This document shows positions 1-9,386 of a stretch of DNA of 64,000 nt, piece after piece. Within the stretch, counting starts at the first letter, position 1, and every line of letters begins with the position of its first letter. The translations under genes were made by a program, and so were the position numbers. Source of the DNA: Mycobacterium sp. 852002-51961_SCH5331710 (GTDB lineage: Bacteria; Actinomycetota; Actinomycetes; Mycobacteriales; Mycobacteriaceae); contig NZ_LZSQ01000089.1 in NCBI RefSeq assembly GCF_001665535.1, positions 1 through 64,000 of the forward strand, written 5' to 3'. Under the pieces are notes generated by a model. That model was not told the DNA's origin, did no database searches, and saw only the letters and a list, made by a program, of their open reading frames with translations.

Positions 1-1233
1 TTGCGGATCTCCAAGGCTGAGGCGAGTCGGCGGGTGGCTGAAGCGGCGGAGTTGGCGCCGCGGCGGGCGATGACCGGCGAAACCCTGCAACCGGAGTTGG
101 CGCACACGGCCGCCGCGGTGGAGAAAGGGTTGGTGGGGGCCGAGCATGTGCGGGTGATCCGGCGGTTCTTCGCCAAGGAGATCCCCGCCTCGACACCGTT
201 TGACGTGCGCGAGGCCGCCGAAGCCCAACTCGCGGAGTTGGCCTGCAAGCACACCCCGGAGGAGTTGCGGGCGGCCGGGCAGCGGTTGGCGGCCTATCTG
301 AACCCCGACGGGGACTTCTCCGATGAGTTGCGCGCGGCGCAGCGTTGGTTGCGGTTGGGTCGTCAACGCCTCGACGGGATGAGTGAGCTACGCGGGGTCA
401 TCGACCCGGCGACGCGGGCCGCGCTCGAAGCGGTGCTGGCGGTATGGGCGGCCCCGGGCAGGAACAATCCCGACGGCGACCAGCCTGACGCGGATCAGCC
501 CGATCCTGCTGCCGAGCCGTCGGCGGAGGCGGTGCGCTCCGATACCCGCACCAGCGGGCAGCGCAACCACGACGCCCTCGGGGCGATGTGTCGGGCCCTG
601 CTGGCCTCCGGCCAGCTCGGCGACCAGAATGGGGTGCCGGCCACGCTGCTGATCACCACCACCCTGCAAGAACTGGAATCGGGCAGCGGGCATGGGGTCA
701 CCGGTGGCGGGTCGCTATTGCCGATGAGTGACGTGATTCGCCAGGCGTCGGCGGCGCATCCATATCTGGCGGTCTTCGACAAAACCAGCGAGCAGCCGTT
801 GTTTTTGGGGAGGGGGCGCCGGTTGGCGTCCAAGGCGCAGCGGTTGGTGTTGTTCGCCAAATACCGCGGCTGCACCCGCCCGGGCTGCACCGCCCCGGCC
901 TATCAATGCCAGGTCCATCACGCTAACGGCGACTGGGCCGCTGGTGGGCGCACCGACATCACCGACCTCACCCTGGCGTGCGGGCCCGACAACCGCCGCG
1001 TCACCCCCGGCGGGTGGCGCACCCGCAACCGCAAAGACGGGCGCACTGAATGGCGGCCCCCACCCCAACTCGACACCGGCCAAGCCCGCACCAACAACTA
1101 CCACCACCCAAACCGCTACCTCATCGACGACAACACCAACGGCACCGACGACGACGAAGCCGACTGTCCCGACCCTGACGACACCAACGACGACGGGAAG
1201 GGTTGCGACAGCGATAGTGGGGACGTCGCTTGA
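1..1233 (+). CDS. 13E12-family DUF222/HNH endonuclease-like protein, 5' partial
   Basis: Member of the mycobacterial 13E12 (REP13E12) family: an N-terminal DUF222 region followed by a C-terminal HNH nuclease-like domain. The visible 410 residues begin inside DUF222, since the family normally has roughly 100 more N-terminal residues, so the gene is cut by the window edge. The HNH part shows GCTRPGC (two Cys), QVHH, GGRTD and LACGPDNRR. The position that often carries a His after GPD is Asn here, an HNN-like variant. The tail after the HNH is very rich in Asp and Asn and of low complexity. These genes occur in many dispersed copies in mycobacteria, and in M. tuberculosis such a copy hosts the phiRv1 prophage. 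Biological role unknown; nuclease activity is inferred only. Confidence 0.85.
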   Translation: MRISKAEASRRVAEAAELAPRRAMTGETLQPELAHTAAAVEKGLVGAEHVRVIRRFFAKEIPASTPFDVREAAEAQLAELACKHTPEELRAAGQRLAAYLNPDGDFSDELRAAQRWLRLGRQRLDGMSELRGVIDPATRAALEAVLAVWAAPGRNNPDGDQPDADQPDPAAEPSAEAVRSDTRTSGQRNHDALGAMCRALLASGQLGDQNGVPATLLITTTLQELESGSGHGVTGGGSLLPMSDVIRQASAAHPYLAVFDKTSEQPLFLGRGRRLASKAQRLVLFAKYRGCTRPGCTAPAYQCQVHHANGDWAAGGRTDITDLTLACGPDNRRVTPGGWRTRNRKDGRTEWRPPPQLDTGQARTNNYHHPNRYLIDDNTNGTDDDEADCPDPDDTNDDGKGCDSDSGDVA

Positions 1234-1278
1234 GTTACCTCAGCCGTAACCGCCTGTCTAGCTTGGCGTCTCGCTAAT

Positions 1279-2946
1279 TCAGGCGGACCGGCCGCGCTCG
1301 CTGCGGTATCGGCGTACCAGAGCGTCGGTCGACGAGTCCGACTGTTCGGCGGGGGAGTCGTCGCCGGTGATGACCGGAAGCAGGGCCTTCGCCTGAGTCT
1401 TGCCGAGTTCGACGCCCCACTGATCGAACGAGTCGATACCCCAGACGACTCCCTCGGTGAAGACCTGGTGTTCATAGAGCGCGATCAACTGTCCCATCAC
1501 CGACGGCGTCAGCCGGGTCGCGAGGATCGAGGTGCTGGGCCGGTTCCCCGGCATCACCTTGTGGGGCACCACATTCGGCGGTGTGCCTTCAGAGGCGATC
1601 TCGTCGGCGGTCTTGCCGAACGCCAGCACCTGAGTCTGCGCGAAGAAGTTGCTCATCAGCAAGTCGTGCATGCTGCCCTTGCCATCGGCGGTCGGCAGAT
1701 CGTCTGTCGGCTGTGAGAATGCGATGAAATCGGCGGGAACCAGCCGCGTGCCCTGGTGCAGCAGTTGGTAGAACGCGTGCTGGCCGTTGGTTCCCGGCTC
1801 GCCCCAGAAGATCTCGCCGGTGCTCGTGGTGACCGGTGAACCGTCGGCGCGTACCGACTTGCCGTTCGACTCCATCGTCAGCTGCTGCAGATACGCGGCG
1901 AACCGAGCAAGATCGTTCGAATATGGCAGCACCGCACGGGTTTCCGCGCCGAAGAACTCGTTGTACCACAGACCGATGAGGCCGAGCAGCGCCGGCACAT
2001 TCGATTCCAGCGGCGCCGTACGGAAGTGCTCGTCGACGATGTGAAACCCGGACAGGAACTCGGCGAACCGCTCGCGGCCGATGACCGCCATGACGCTCAA
2101 ACCGATTGCGCTGTCGACCGAATAGCGGCCGCCCACCCAGTCCCAGAACCCGAACATGTTCTCGGTGTTGATGCCGAAATCGTCGACCAGCTTCCTGTTC
2201 GTCGACACCGCCACGAAATGCCGTGACACCGCGGCGTCGCCGAGCGCATCGGTCAACCAGCGCCGCGCCGCCGTCGCGTTGGTCAGCGTTTCGAGCGTCG
2301 AGAACGTCTTCGAGGCGACGATGAAAAGCGTTGTCGCGGGGTCGAGTCCGTCGAGCTTGGCCACCAGGTCTGCCGGGTCGACGTTCGACACGAAACGCGC
2401 CGAGATACCGGCATCGGCGTAGTGGCGCAACGCGAGCGTGGCCATCGCCGGTCCGAGGTCCGACCCGCCGATGCCGATGTTGACGACGGTCTTGATGGCT
2501 TCACCCGTCGCGCCCGTCCACTCGCCGCTGCGCAACCGGTCGGTGAAATCGCCCATCTTGTCGAGCACCTCGTGCACGTCGGCGACGACGTTCTGCCCGT
2601 CGACGACCAGTTCGGCGCCGCGTGGCAACCGCAGGGCCGTGTGCAGAACGGCGCGATCCTCGGAGGTGTTGATGTGTACGCCGGAGAACATCGCGTCACG
2701 CTTCTGCTCCAGACGCGCGGCGCGCGCCAGGTCCACCAGCAGCTTGAGCGTCTCGCGCGTCACCCGGTGCTTGCTGTAGTCGACGTAGAGGTCGCCGACC
2801 GTCGCCGCCAACTCCGTGCCGCGGGCCGGATCGTCGGCGAACAAGTCGCGCAGGTGTTTCGCGCCTACCTCGTCGTGATGCCGTTGCAACGCCTGCCACG
2901 CCGGAGTCGCGGCGATATCGGGTATCTGGTCGGTTTCGGCAGTCAT
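1279..2946 (-). CDS. pgi: Glucose-6-phosphate isomerase
   Basis: Cytoplasmic enzyme interconverting glucose-6-phosphate and fructose-6-phosphate in glycolysis and gluconeogenesis. At 555 residues it is full length for the long bacterial form. Both family signatures are visible: a GGRYS-type motif (DWVGGRYSV, mid-protein) and the C-terminal [10 protein letters not shown] motif. The segment [13 protein letters not shown] carries the catalytic-region His. The ATG at 2946 was chosen because the protein then begins [11 protein letters not shown], matching mycobacterial Pgi; a GTG two codons upstream is possible. It is divergent from the aldehyde dehydrogenase at 2995, with only 48 bp between start codons, so the two promoters overlap. 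Orthologous to Rv0946c by sequence and position. Confidence 0.96.
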   Translation of the reverse strand: MTAETDQIPDIAATPAWQALQRHHDEVGAKHLRDLFADDPARGTELAATVGDLYVDYSKHRVTRETLKLLVDLARAARLEQKRDAMFSGVHINTSEDRAVLHTALRLPRGAELVVDGQNVVADVHEVLDKMGDFTDRLRSGEWTGATGEAIKTVVNIGIGGSDLGPAMATLALRHYADAGISARFVSNVDPADLVAKLDGLDPATTLFIVASKTFSTLETLTNATAARRWLTDALGDAAVSRHFVAVSTNRKLVDDFGINTENMFGFWDWVGGRYSVDSAIGLSVMAVIGRERFAEFLSGFHIVDEHFRTAPLESNVPALLGLIGLWYNEFFGAETRAVLPYSNDLARFAAYLQQLTMESNGKSVRADGSPVTTSTGEIFWGEPGTNGQHAFYQLLHQGTRLVPADFIAFSQPTDDLPTADGKGSMHDLLMSNFFAQTQVLAFGKTADEIASEGTPPNVVPHKVMPGNRPSTSILATRLTPSVMGQLIALYEHQVFTEGVVWGIDSFDQWGVELGKTQAKALLPVITGDDSPAEQSDSSTDALVRRYRSERGRSA

Positions 2947-2994
2947 GAACACGACCCTAGTGCGGCGAAAAGGCCAAAGGTGTACAGAAGAGTT

Positions 2995-4443
2995 ATGGAT
3001 ACCGCGAAGCTGCTGTCGTCAGTGCCCACCGGACTCTGGATCGGCGGTGAGGAGCGCGAGGCGTCCTCCACCTTCGACGTGCTCGACCCTTCCGACGACC
3101 AGGTGCTGGCCTCGGTCGGCAACGCGACAGCCGACGATGCGATCGCCGCGCTCGATGCGGCCTGTGCGGTGCAGGCGGAGTGGGCGGCCACCGCGCCGCG
3201 CGAACGGGGCGAGATTCTGCGCGCGGTGTTCGAGAAGATCCGCGAACGCGCCGAGGACATCGCCACGCTGATGACCCTCGAGATGGGCAAGGTGCTGCGC
3301 GAGAGCATGGGCGAGGTCACCTACGGCGGCGAGTTCTTCCGGTGGTTCTCCGAGGAGGCGGTGCGCGTCGCCGGTCGCTACACGCACAGCCCCGCGGGCA
3401 GCGGTCGCGTCCTGGTCACCAAACAGCCAGTCGGCCCCTGCTACGCGATCACGCCGTGGAACTTCCCGCTGGCGATGGGCACCCGCAAGATCGGGCCCGC
3501 GTTCGCCGCAGGCTGCACCATGATCGTCAAGCCCGCGCAGGAGACGCCCTTGACGATGCTGCTGCTGGCCAAGCTCATGGACGAGGCCGGCCTGCCCAAG
3601 GGCGTGCTGTCGGTGCTGCCGACGAAGAGCCCCGGCGACGTCACCGCCGCGCTGATCGACGACGGCCGGCTACGCAAGCTGACCTTCACCGGGTCGACCG
3701 GTGTCGGTAAGGCACTGGTCAAACAGTCCGCCGACAAACTGCTGCGGACGTCGATGGAACTCGGCGGTAATGCCCCGTTCGTCGTGTTCGACGACGCCGA
3801 TGTGGACGCCGCCGTCGAGGGCGCGATCCTGGCCAAGATGCGCAACGGTGGCGAGGCGTGCACCGCGGCCAACCGCTTCCACGTCGCCAACTCGGTGCGC
3901 GACGAGTTCACCGACAAGCTGGTCAAGCGGATGAGCGAGTTCACCCTCGGCAAGGGTGTCGACGAGTCGGCCACCCTCGGGCCGCTGATCAACGCCAAGC
4001 AGGTCGCCACGGTCGAGGACCTGGTCTCCGACGCCGTATCGCGGGGTGCGAAGGTCGCGATCGGCGGGGTGGCTCCCGGCGGGCCCGGCAACTTCTATCC
4101 GGCCACGGTGCTGGCCGACGTGCCCGCCGACGCCCGCATCCTCAAAGAGGAGGTGTTCGGCCCCGTCGCGCCGATCACCGGATTCGACACCGAGGAAGAG
4201 GGCATCGCGGCGGCCAACGACACCGAGTACGGGCTGGCGGCCTACATCTACACCCAGTCGCTCGACCGCGCGCTACGTGTGGCCGAGGCCATCGAATCGG
4301 GCATGGTCGGCATCAACCGAGGGGTGATCTCCGACCCCGCCGCACCGTTCGGCGGCGTCAAGGAATCCGGTTTCGGCCGCGAGGGCGGATTCGAGGGCAT
4401 GGAGGAGTACCTCGAGGTCAAGTACATCGCGTTGACGAAGTAG
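2995..4443 (+). CDS. NAD(P)-dependent succinate-semialdehyde dehydrogenase-type aldehyde dehydrogenase
   Basis: Aldehyde dehydrogenase superfamily protein of 482 residues that closely resembles the succinate-semialdehyde dehydrogenase branch (GabD type), which oxidises succinic semialdehyde to succinate. Visible motifs are the cofactor-binding TPWNFP segment, FTGSTGVG, the general-base Glu255 in MELGGNAP and the nucleophilic Cys289 in [10 protein letters not shown]. The ATG at 2995 is preferred because an in-frame extension further upstream lies antisense to pgi and is not family-like. It is divergent from pgi. If the assignment is right, it feeds the sucCD-encoded TCA step further along. Substrate specificity is inferred from family resemblance; other semialdehydes are possible. 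Confidence 0.88.
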   Translation: MDTAKLLSSVPTGLWIGGEEREASSTFDVLDPSDDQVLASVGNATADDAIAALDAACAVQAEWAATAPRERGEILRAVFEKIRERAEDIATLMTLEMGKVLRESMGEVTYGGEFFRWFSEEAVRVAGRYTHSPAGSGRVLVTKQPVGPCYAITPWNFPLAMGTRKIGPAFAAGCTMIVKPAQETPLTMLLLAKLMDEAGLPKGVLSVLPTKSPGDVTAALIDDGRLRKLTFTGSTGVGKALVKQSADKLLRTSMELGGNAPFVVFDDADVDAAVEGAILAKMRNGGEACTAANRFHVANSVRDEFTDKLVKRMSEFTLGKGVDESATLGPLINAKQVATVEDLVSDAVSRGAKVAIGGVAPGGPGNFYPATVLADVPADARILKEEVFGPVAPITGFDTEEEGIAAANDTEYGLAAYIYTQSLDRALRVAEAIESGMVGINRGVISDPAAPFGGVKESGFGREGGFEGMEEYLEVKYIALTK

Positions 4444-4500
4444 TCGACACGCCGCCGCGCCTGCGCCCGCACGTCCGCTCGCGCGGGCAAGATTTCGCAA

Positions 4501-6504
4501 GTGAATGCGCGTCGCTCCGTCGCGCCCGCTGATCGCCGCCCGCTGTCAGTACGTCCCTCCTCGCGCGCGCATCGGCGTGGCGAGATCCCCGCCCTCGACG
4601 GCATCCGTGCCGTCGCCGTCGCCCTCGTGCTCGCCGACCACGGCGGCATTCCGGGCGTTGACGGCGGCTTCCTCGGGGTCGACGTGTTCTTCGTGCTCAG
4701 CGGATTCCTGATCACCTCGCTGCTGCTCGACGAGCACTCCCGCACCGGCCGAATCCGCCTGCGGGACTTCTGGATCCGGCGCGCCCGCCGCCTGCTGCCC
4801 GCGCTGCTGGTGATGGTGCTCGCCGTCGTGGCGGCGCGTGAGTTCTTCTCGACGGAGGCGATCGCCAACCTGCGCGATGACGCCGTGGCCTCGTTCTTCT
4901 GGGTGGCCAACTGGGCGTTCGTCGCGCAGCGCACCGACTACTTCTCTCAGGGCGCACCGCCGTCGCCGCTGCAGCACACCTGGTCGCTCGGGGTGGAGGA
5001 GCAGTACTACCTGATCTGGCCGCTTCTGCTGATCGCCGTCGCGTTCGTCTTCTGCCGGCGCAATCCGACGCATCTGCGGTGGGCCGTGTTGGGCCTTGCC
5101 ACGGCCGGTGCGGTCGCGTCGGCCGCCGCGGCGATCGCCTTCGTCGGCGACGAAACGCTGAACCGGGTCTACTTCGGCACCGACACGCGCGCGCAGGCGC
5201 TTCTCGTCGGTGCCGCTGCGGCCGCCCTGCTGGTGCGGGACTGGACCACGGTGACGCTCGCCGGGCCGGTGATCAGAACGCGGTGGCTGCGGTTGGTCGC
5301 CCGGGTCGTCTCCGTAGTCGGCCTCGTCGTGTTGGGCTTCGCGGTACACATGGCGACCGGCAGCGTCGGCGACTTCCACAAGGGCCTGCTGATCATCGTC
5401 GCCCTGGCCGCCGCCGGCGTGGTCGGCGCGGTCGCGCTGGACCAGGAAGGCCCGGTCGCGCGCGTGCTCGCATGGCGGCCGCTGGTGTGGCTGGGCGCGA
5501 TCTCGTACGGCGTCTACCTGTGGCACTGGCCGATCTTCCTGGCGCTCAACGGCGAGCGCACCGGCTGGTCGGGCTGGTCACTGTTCGCGCTGAGATGCGG
5601 CGCGACGATCGCGGCGGCGGCGCTGTCGTGGTGGCTCCTCGAACAACCGATCCGGCGGTGGCGACCGGTGATCGTGCCGATGCTGCCGTTGGCGGGTGCG
5701 ACGGCAGCGACGGCAGCGGTGATCACGATGACCGTGCTGCCGGTCGGGGTGACGCCCGGCGGTCCAGCGCTGGAGGAGCCCAGCATCGACTCCGCCGCGC
5801 TGATCGCGCCGGAGGTGCCGGTCGAGGTGCAACGCCCGACGGCTCGCGATCCCGGGACCAGGACCGTCGCGGTGTTCGGCGACTCCGTGGCGTGGACGCT
5901 GATGCGCTACCTGCCGGAGATACCGGGCATGGCGTTCACCAACCACACGATGATCGGATGCGGCATCGCGCGCGGCGGCCCGTACCGCTACGTCGGGCAG
6001 ACGCTGAACCAGAAACCCGAATGCGATTCGTGGCCGAGCAGGTGGTCACAGCGCGTCAAGAGCGACCGACCCGACGTCGTGCTTCTGATTGTGGGGCGCT
6101 GGGAGGTCGTCGACCGGATGAACGAAGGCCGGTGGACGCACATCGGTGAGTCGACGTACGACGCGTATCTGCGCTCCGAACTGAACCGCGCGCTCGACAT
6201 CCTGTCCTCGACGGGCGCGCGCGTCGTCGTCACGACCGAGCCTTACAACCGCCGTGCCGAGAAACGCGACGGCAGCCTGTACCCGGAGGACGATCCCGAC
6301 CGGGTCGACGACTGGAACGCGTTGCTGCGCAGCGCCGTCAAATACCGGCCGAACGTCACCGTGCTCGATTTGAACCGCAAGCTCGGCCCGAACGGGGGCT
6401 ACACCAACTGGATCGACGGCATCCGCATCCGCAGCGACGGCGTGCATCCGACGCCGGAGGCCGTCGAGTGGCTGACGCCGTGGCTGACCGACGCGCTGCG
6501 CTGA
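4501..6504 (+). CDS. Membrane acyltransferase 3 (OafA-type) fused to SGNH hydrolase-like domain
   Basis: Large integral membrane O-acyltransferase of 667 residues. The N-terminal half is acyltransferase 3: the motif ALDGIRAVAVA, the conserved His in LADHGG, GVDVFFVLSGFLIT, and SLGVEEQYYLIWP, followed by about ten hydrophobic segments. After the last helix comes a roughly 220-residue exoplasmic domain of SGNH/GDSL type, with the nucleophile block AVFGDSVAW and the terminal DGVHPTPEA (Asp/His). Proteins of this architecture acetylate or acylate surface polysaccharides or glycolipids. It starts at GTG 4501, only 57 bp after the aldehyde dehydrogenase. Because no dedicated polysaccharide locus is adjacent, the acceptor cannot be named. 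Confidence 0.88.
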   Translation: MNARRSVAPADRRPLSVRPSSRAHRRGEIPALDGIRAVAVALVLADHGGIPGVDGGFLGVDVFFVLSGFLITSLLLDEHSRTGRIRLRDFWIRRARRLLPALLVMVLAVVAAREFFSTEAIANLRDDAVASFFWVANWAFVAQRTDYFSQGAPPSPLQHTWSLGVEEQYYLIWPLLLIAVAFVFCRRNPTHLRWAVLGLATAGAVASAAAAIAFVGDETLNRVYFGTDTRAQALLVGAAAAALLVRDWTTVTLAGPVIRTRWLRLVARVVSVVGLVVLGFAVHMATGSVGDFHKGLLIIVALAAAGVVGAVALDQEGPVARVLAWRPLVWLGAISYGVYLWHWPIFLALNGERTGWSGWSLFALRCGATIAAAALSWWLLEQPIRRWRPVIVPMLPLAGATAATAAVITMTVLPVGVTPGGPALEEPSIDSAALIAPEVPVEVQRPTARDPGTRTVAVFGDSVAWTLMRYLPEIPGMAFTNHTMIGCGIARGGPYRYVGQTLNQKPECDSWPSRWSQRVKSDRPDVVLLIVGRWEVVDRMNEGRWTHIGESTYDAYLRSELNRALDILSSTGARVVVTTEPYNRRAEKRDGSLYPEDDPDRVDDWNALLRSAVKYRPNVTVLDLNRKLGPNGGYTNWIDGIRIRSDGVHPTPEAVEWLTPWLTDALR

Positions 6505-6507
6505 GGG

Positions 6508-6771
6508 TCAGTGGCCGAGGCGGCCGCGGCCCAGTCGCAGCAACAGCATCGCGAGGTCTTTGCCCTCGGGGCCGAGTTCGCTGTAGCGCTCGATGACCTT
6601 CATCTCGCGGCTGTGAACCAAGCGCGTTCCACCGGAGGCCATCCGGGCCTGACCGATCATCTTGGACACCTCGGTACGGCGCTTCACGGCCGCGAGGATC
6701 TCGGCGTCGAGCCGGTCGATCTCCCGGCGGAGGTCATCGATATCAGGCACAGTCTCGGTTTCGGTCGTCAT
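6508..6771 (-). CDS. aroQ: Intracellular chorismate mutase, AroQ-delta type
   Basis: Small all-helical chorismate mutase of 87 residues converting chorismate to prephenate for Phe and Tyr synthesis. The first-helix signature DDLRREIDRLDAEI and KRRTEVSKMIG are typical of AroQ enzymes. The C-terminus LLRLGRGRLGH is the tail characteristic of the mycobacterial enzyme Rv0948c, which is weakly active alone and is activated by binding DAHP synthase (AroG). That regulation is established for the M. tuberculosis protein and inferred here. It ends just after the acyltransferase (convergent) and is divergent from uvrD1. Confidence 0.93.
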   Translation of the reverse strand: MTTETETVPDIDDLRREIDRLDAEILAAVKRRTEVSKMIGQARMASGGTRLVHSREMKVIERYSELGPEGKDLAMLLLRLGRGRLGH

Positions 6772-7052
6772 GGGATTTCACCGCCTCGTTGTGTGGGTTC
6801 CTGGTCTTGTTCGGTCCTGGCCTCACACAAGAGACGAGCCGCGGATCCGGGACCGCGGGGCTCTCACAGAAGCTGCTAGACCACGGGTACCGCGCCGCGG
6901 CACCCGCAGATAAATCCCTGTTTGCTGAGCACGGGACAAAGTGTGCCACCAAACGTCGGGCCAGCGCAAAGCCCATGCGCGGTTCGACCGTGGGGCGGAT
7001 GCGCGGTTCGGGCGCAGGAGTGTCCCTGTGCAGCGGTAAGTTCGACACTGAC
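6772..7052. other. Intergenic region between aroQ and uvrD1
   Basis: 281 bp between divergent genes. It contains an inverted repeat at 6885-6905 (GGGT-A-CCGC / GCGG-C-ACCC, loop GCC), two copies of the palindrome CCGCGG at 6839 and 6853, and a 12-bp direct repeat ATGCGCGGTTCG at 6975-6986 and 6999-7010, exactly 24 bp apart. No convincing gene is seen. The in-frame upstream extension of uvrD1 through this stretch is not protein-like. Confidence 0.5.
7020..7042 (+). promoter_or_regulatory. Candidate DNA-damage (RecA-NDp/PafBC-type) promoter of uvrD1
   Basis: GTGTCCCTG at 7020-7028, then 8 nt, then TAAGTT at 7037-7042. This resembles the mycobacterial RecA-NDp promoter pattern TTGTCRGTG-N8-TAnnnT in spacing and in most informative positions (TGTC, terminal TG, TAnnnT). 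Transcription would start about 7 nt downstream, leaving a very short leader before the ATG at 7053. The promoter class is established knowledge; its use here is inference. Confidence 0.4.
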
Positions 7053-9386
7053 ATGAGTGCACCGAACATGATCGCACCGAACGGGGCCACCGAATCAGAC
7101 TCCCTGCTCGACGGGCTCAACCCACAGCAGCGCCAGGCCGTCCTGCACGAGGGCTCGCCGCTGCTCATCGTCGCGGGCGCCGGCTCCGGCAAGACGGCTG
7201 TGCTCACTCGGCGGATCGCCTACCTGCTCGCCGCCCGTGACGTCGGTGTGGGACAGGTGCTGGCCATCACGTTCACCAACAAGGCCGCCGCCGAGATGCG
7301 CGAGCGGGTGGTGGGCCTCGTCGGCCCGCGCGCCCGTTCGATGTGGGTGTCGACGTTCCACTCCACCTGTGTGCGGATCCTGCGCAACCAGGCCTCCCTC
7401 ATCAAGGGCTTGAACTCGAACTTCTCGATTTACGACGCCGACGACTCACGCCGCCTGCTGCTGATGATCGGTAAGGACATGGGCCTGGACACCAAGCGGT
7501 ATTCGCCGCGGTTGCTGTCCAACGCGATCTCCAACCACAAGAACGAGCTGGTCGGCCCGGAGCAGGCGGCGGCCGAGGCCGCAGAGGCGGGTGAGGAACT
7601 GCCCGGCATCATCGCCGAGGTCTACGGCGAGTACCAGCGCCGCCTGCGCGCGGCCAACGCGCTCGACTTCGACGACCTGATCGGCGAGACGGTCGCTGTG
7701 CTGCAAGCGTTTCCGCAGATCGCCCAGTACTACCGGCGGCGGTTCCGGCATATCCTCGTCGACGAGTACCAGGACACCAACCACGCCCAGTACGTGCTGG
7801 TGCGGGAACTCGTGGGGACGGCGGCCTCGCAAGATGACCCGGCCGGGGTGCCGCCTGCCGAACTGTGCGTCGTGGGCGATGCCGACCAGTCGATCTATGC
7901 GTTCCGCGGTGCGACGATCCGCAACATCGAGGACTTCGAACGCGATTATCCGAACGCGACAACCATTCTGCTGGAACAGAATTACCGCTCGACGCAGAAC
8001 ATCCTCAACGCCGCGAACGCAGTGATCTCCCGCAACGCCGGCCGCCGCGAGAAGCGGTTGTGGACCGACGAGGGGGAGGGCGAGCTGATCGTCGGCTACG
8101 TCGCCGACAACGAGCACGACGAGGCGCGATTCGTCGCCCAGGAGATCGACACGCTCGTCGACGACGGGCTCAATTACAGCGATGTGGCGGTGTTCTACCG
8201 CACCAACAATTCCTCGCGTGCGCTCGAAGAGGTCTTCATCCGAGCGGGCATCCCCTACAAAGTCGTTGGAGGCGTTCGCTTTTACGAACGCCGGGAGATC
8301 CGCGACATCGTCGCGTACCTGCGGGTGCTGGACAATCCCGGCGACTCGGTGAGCCTGCGTCGCATCCTGAACACCCCGCGCCGCGGCATCGGTGACCGCG
8401 CCGAAGCGTGCGTCGCGGTGTACGCCGAGAACACCGGGCTCAGCTTCGCCGACGCACTGCAGGCGGCCGCCGAGGGCAAGGTGCCGATGCTCAACACCCG
8501 TGCCGAGAAATGCATCTCGGCGTTCGTCGAGATGCTCGACGATCTGCGCGGCCGCCTCGACGGTGAGTTGGGCGAGTTGGTCGAGGCTGTGCTCGACCGC
8601 ACGGGTTACCGCGCCGAACTCGAGTCGTCGAGCGATCCGCAAGACCTCGCGCGGTTGGACAACCTCAACGAGTTGGTCAGCGTCGCACACGAATTCAGCA
8701 CCGACCTGGCCAATGCGCAGGCGCTCGCCGAGGAGGAGACCCTCGACGAGGACATTCCCGACACCGGCGTGCTGGCGCAGTTCCTGGAGCGGGTGTCACT
8801 GGTGGCCGACGCCGACGAGCTTCCCGAGCACGGCGCCGGTGTCGTCACGATGATGACGCTGCACACCGCCAAGGGCCTCGAGTTCCCCGTCGTGTTCGTG
8901 ACCGGCTGGGAGGACGGCATGTTTCCGCACATGCGGGCGCTGGGGGATCCCGCCGAGCTGTCCGAGGAACGCCGGCTGGCCTACGTCGGCATCACCCGGG
9001 CGCGACAGCGGCTCTACCTCAGCCGGGCCAAAGTGCGTTCGTCGTGGGGTCAACCGATGCTCAACCCGGAATCGCGCTTCCTCAAAGAGATTCCGCAGCA
9101 CCTCATCGACTGGCGGCGCGCCGACCCGACTCCGTCGTCGTTCAGCGCACCTGTCAGCGGAGCGGGACGCTTCGGAACCCCGAGGCCGTCGCCGACGCGG
9201 TCCGGCGCCGGTAAACGGCCGCTGCTGGTGCTCGAACCCGGCGACCGGGTCACGCACGACAAGTACGGGTTGGGCCGCGTCGAGGAGGTGAGTGGTGTCG
9301 GCGAGTCGGCGATGTCGCTCATCGACTTCGGCAGCTCCGGTCGCGTGAAGCTGATGCACAACCACGCGCCGATCACCAAGCTCTAG
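7053..9386 (+). CDS. uvrD1: ATP-dependent DNA helicase UvrD1 (PcrA/UvrD family)
   Basis: Superfamily 1A 3'-5' helicase of 777 residues, acting in nucleotide excision repair and, in mycobacteria, with Ku at double-strand breaks. All helicase motifs are readable: Walker A AGAGSGKT, VDEYQDTN (II), GDADQSIYAFRGA (III), EQNYRST (IV), TLHTAKGLEFP (V) and YVGITRARQRL (VI). The C-terminus carries the Tudor-like module seen in PcrA/UvrD (LEPGDRVTHDKYGLGRV). The ATG at 7053 gives MSAPNM and a length close to the 771-residue M. tuberculosis enzyme. Its stop codon shares the tetranucleotide CTAG with the stop of the convergent downstream gene. Confidence 0.95.
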   Translation: MSAPNMIAPNGATESDSLLDGLNPQQRQAVLHEGSPLLIVAGAGSGKTAVLTRRIAYLLAARDVGVGQVLAITFTNKAAAEMRERVVGLVGPRARSMWVSTFHSTCVRILRNQASLIKGLNSNFSIYDADDSRRLLLMIGKDMGLDTKRYSPRLLSNAISNHKNELVGPEQAAAEAAEAGEELPGIIAEVYGEYQRRLRAANALDFDDLIGETVAVLQAFPQIAQYYRRRFRHILVDEYQDTNHAQYVLVRELVGTAASQDDPAGVPPAELCVVGDADQSIYAFRGATIRNIEDFERDYPNATTILLEQNYRSTQNILNAANAVISRNAGRREKRLWTDEGEGELIVGYVADNEHDEARFVAQEIDTLVDDGLNYSDVAVFYRTNNSSRALEEVFIRAGIPYKVVGGVRFYERREIRDIVAYLRVLDNPGDSVSLRRILNTPRRGIGDRAEACVAVYAENTGLSFADALQAAAEGKVPMLNTRAEKCISAFVEMLDDLRGRLDGELGELVEAVLDRTGYRAELESSSDPQDLARLDNLNELVSVAHEFSTDLANAQALAEEETLDEDIPDTGVLAQFLERVSLVADADELPEHGAGVVTMMTLHTAKGLEFPVVFVTGWEDGMFPHMRALGDPAELSEERRLAYVGITRARQRLYLSRAKVRSSWGQPMLNPESRFLKEIPQHLIDWRRADPTPSSFSAPVSGAGRFGTPRPSPTRSGAGKRPLLVLEPGDRVTHDKYGLGRVEEVSGVGESAMSLIDFGSSGRVKLMHNHAPITKL

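Noticed and set aside
1250..1286. Inverted repeat CCGCCTG / CAGGCGG between the 13E12 gene and pgi as a terminator
   Set aside because: Arms are only 7 bp with a 23-nt spacer, it enters the pgi end, and no T-run is present.
2422..2994. In-frame upstream extension of the aldehyde dehydrogenase
   Set aside because: It lies antisense to pgi, has no family similarity, and the ATG at 2995 matches the known N-terminus.
6789..7052. In-frame upstream extension of uvrD1
   Set aside because: Peptide is Cys/Arg-rich and unlike UvrD; the region holds inverted and direct repeats and a likely promoter.
7446..8690. 414-codon minus-strand reading frame inside uvrD1
   Set aside because: Antisense shadow of a conserved helicase.
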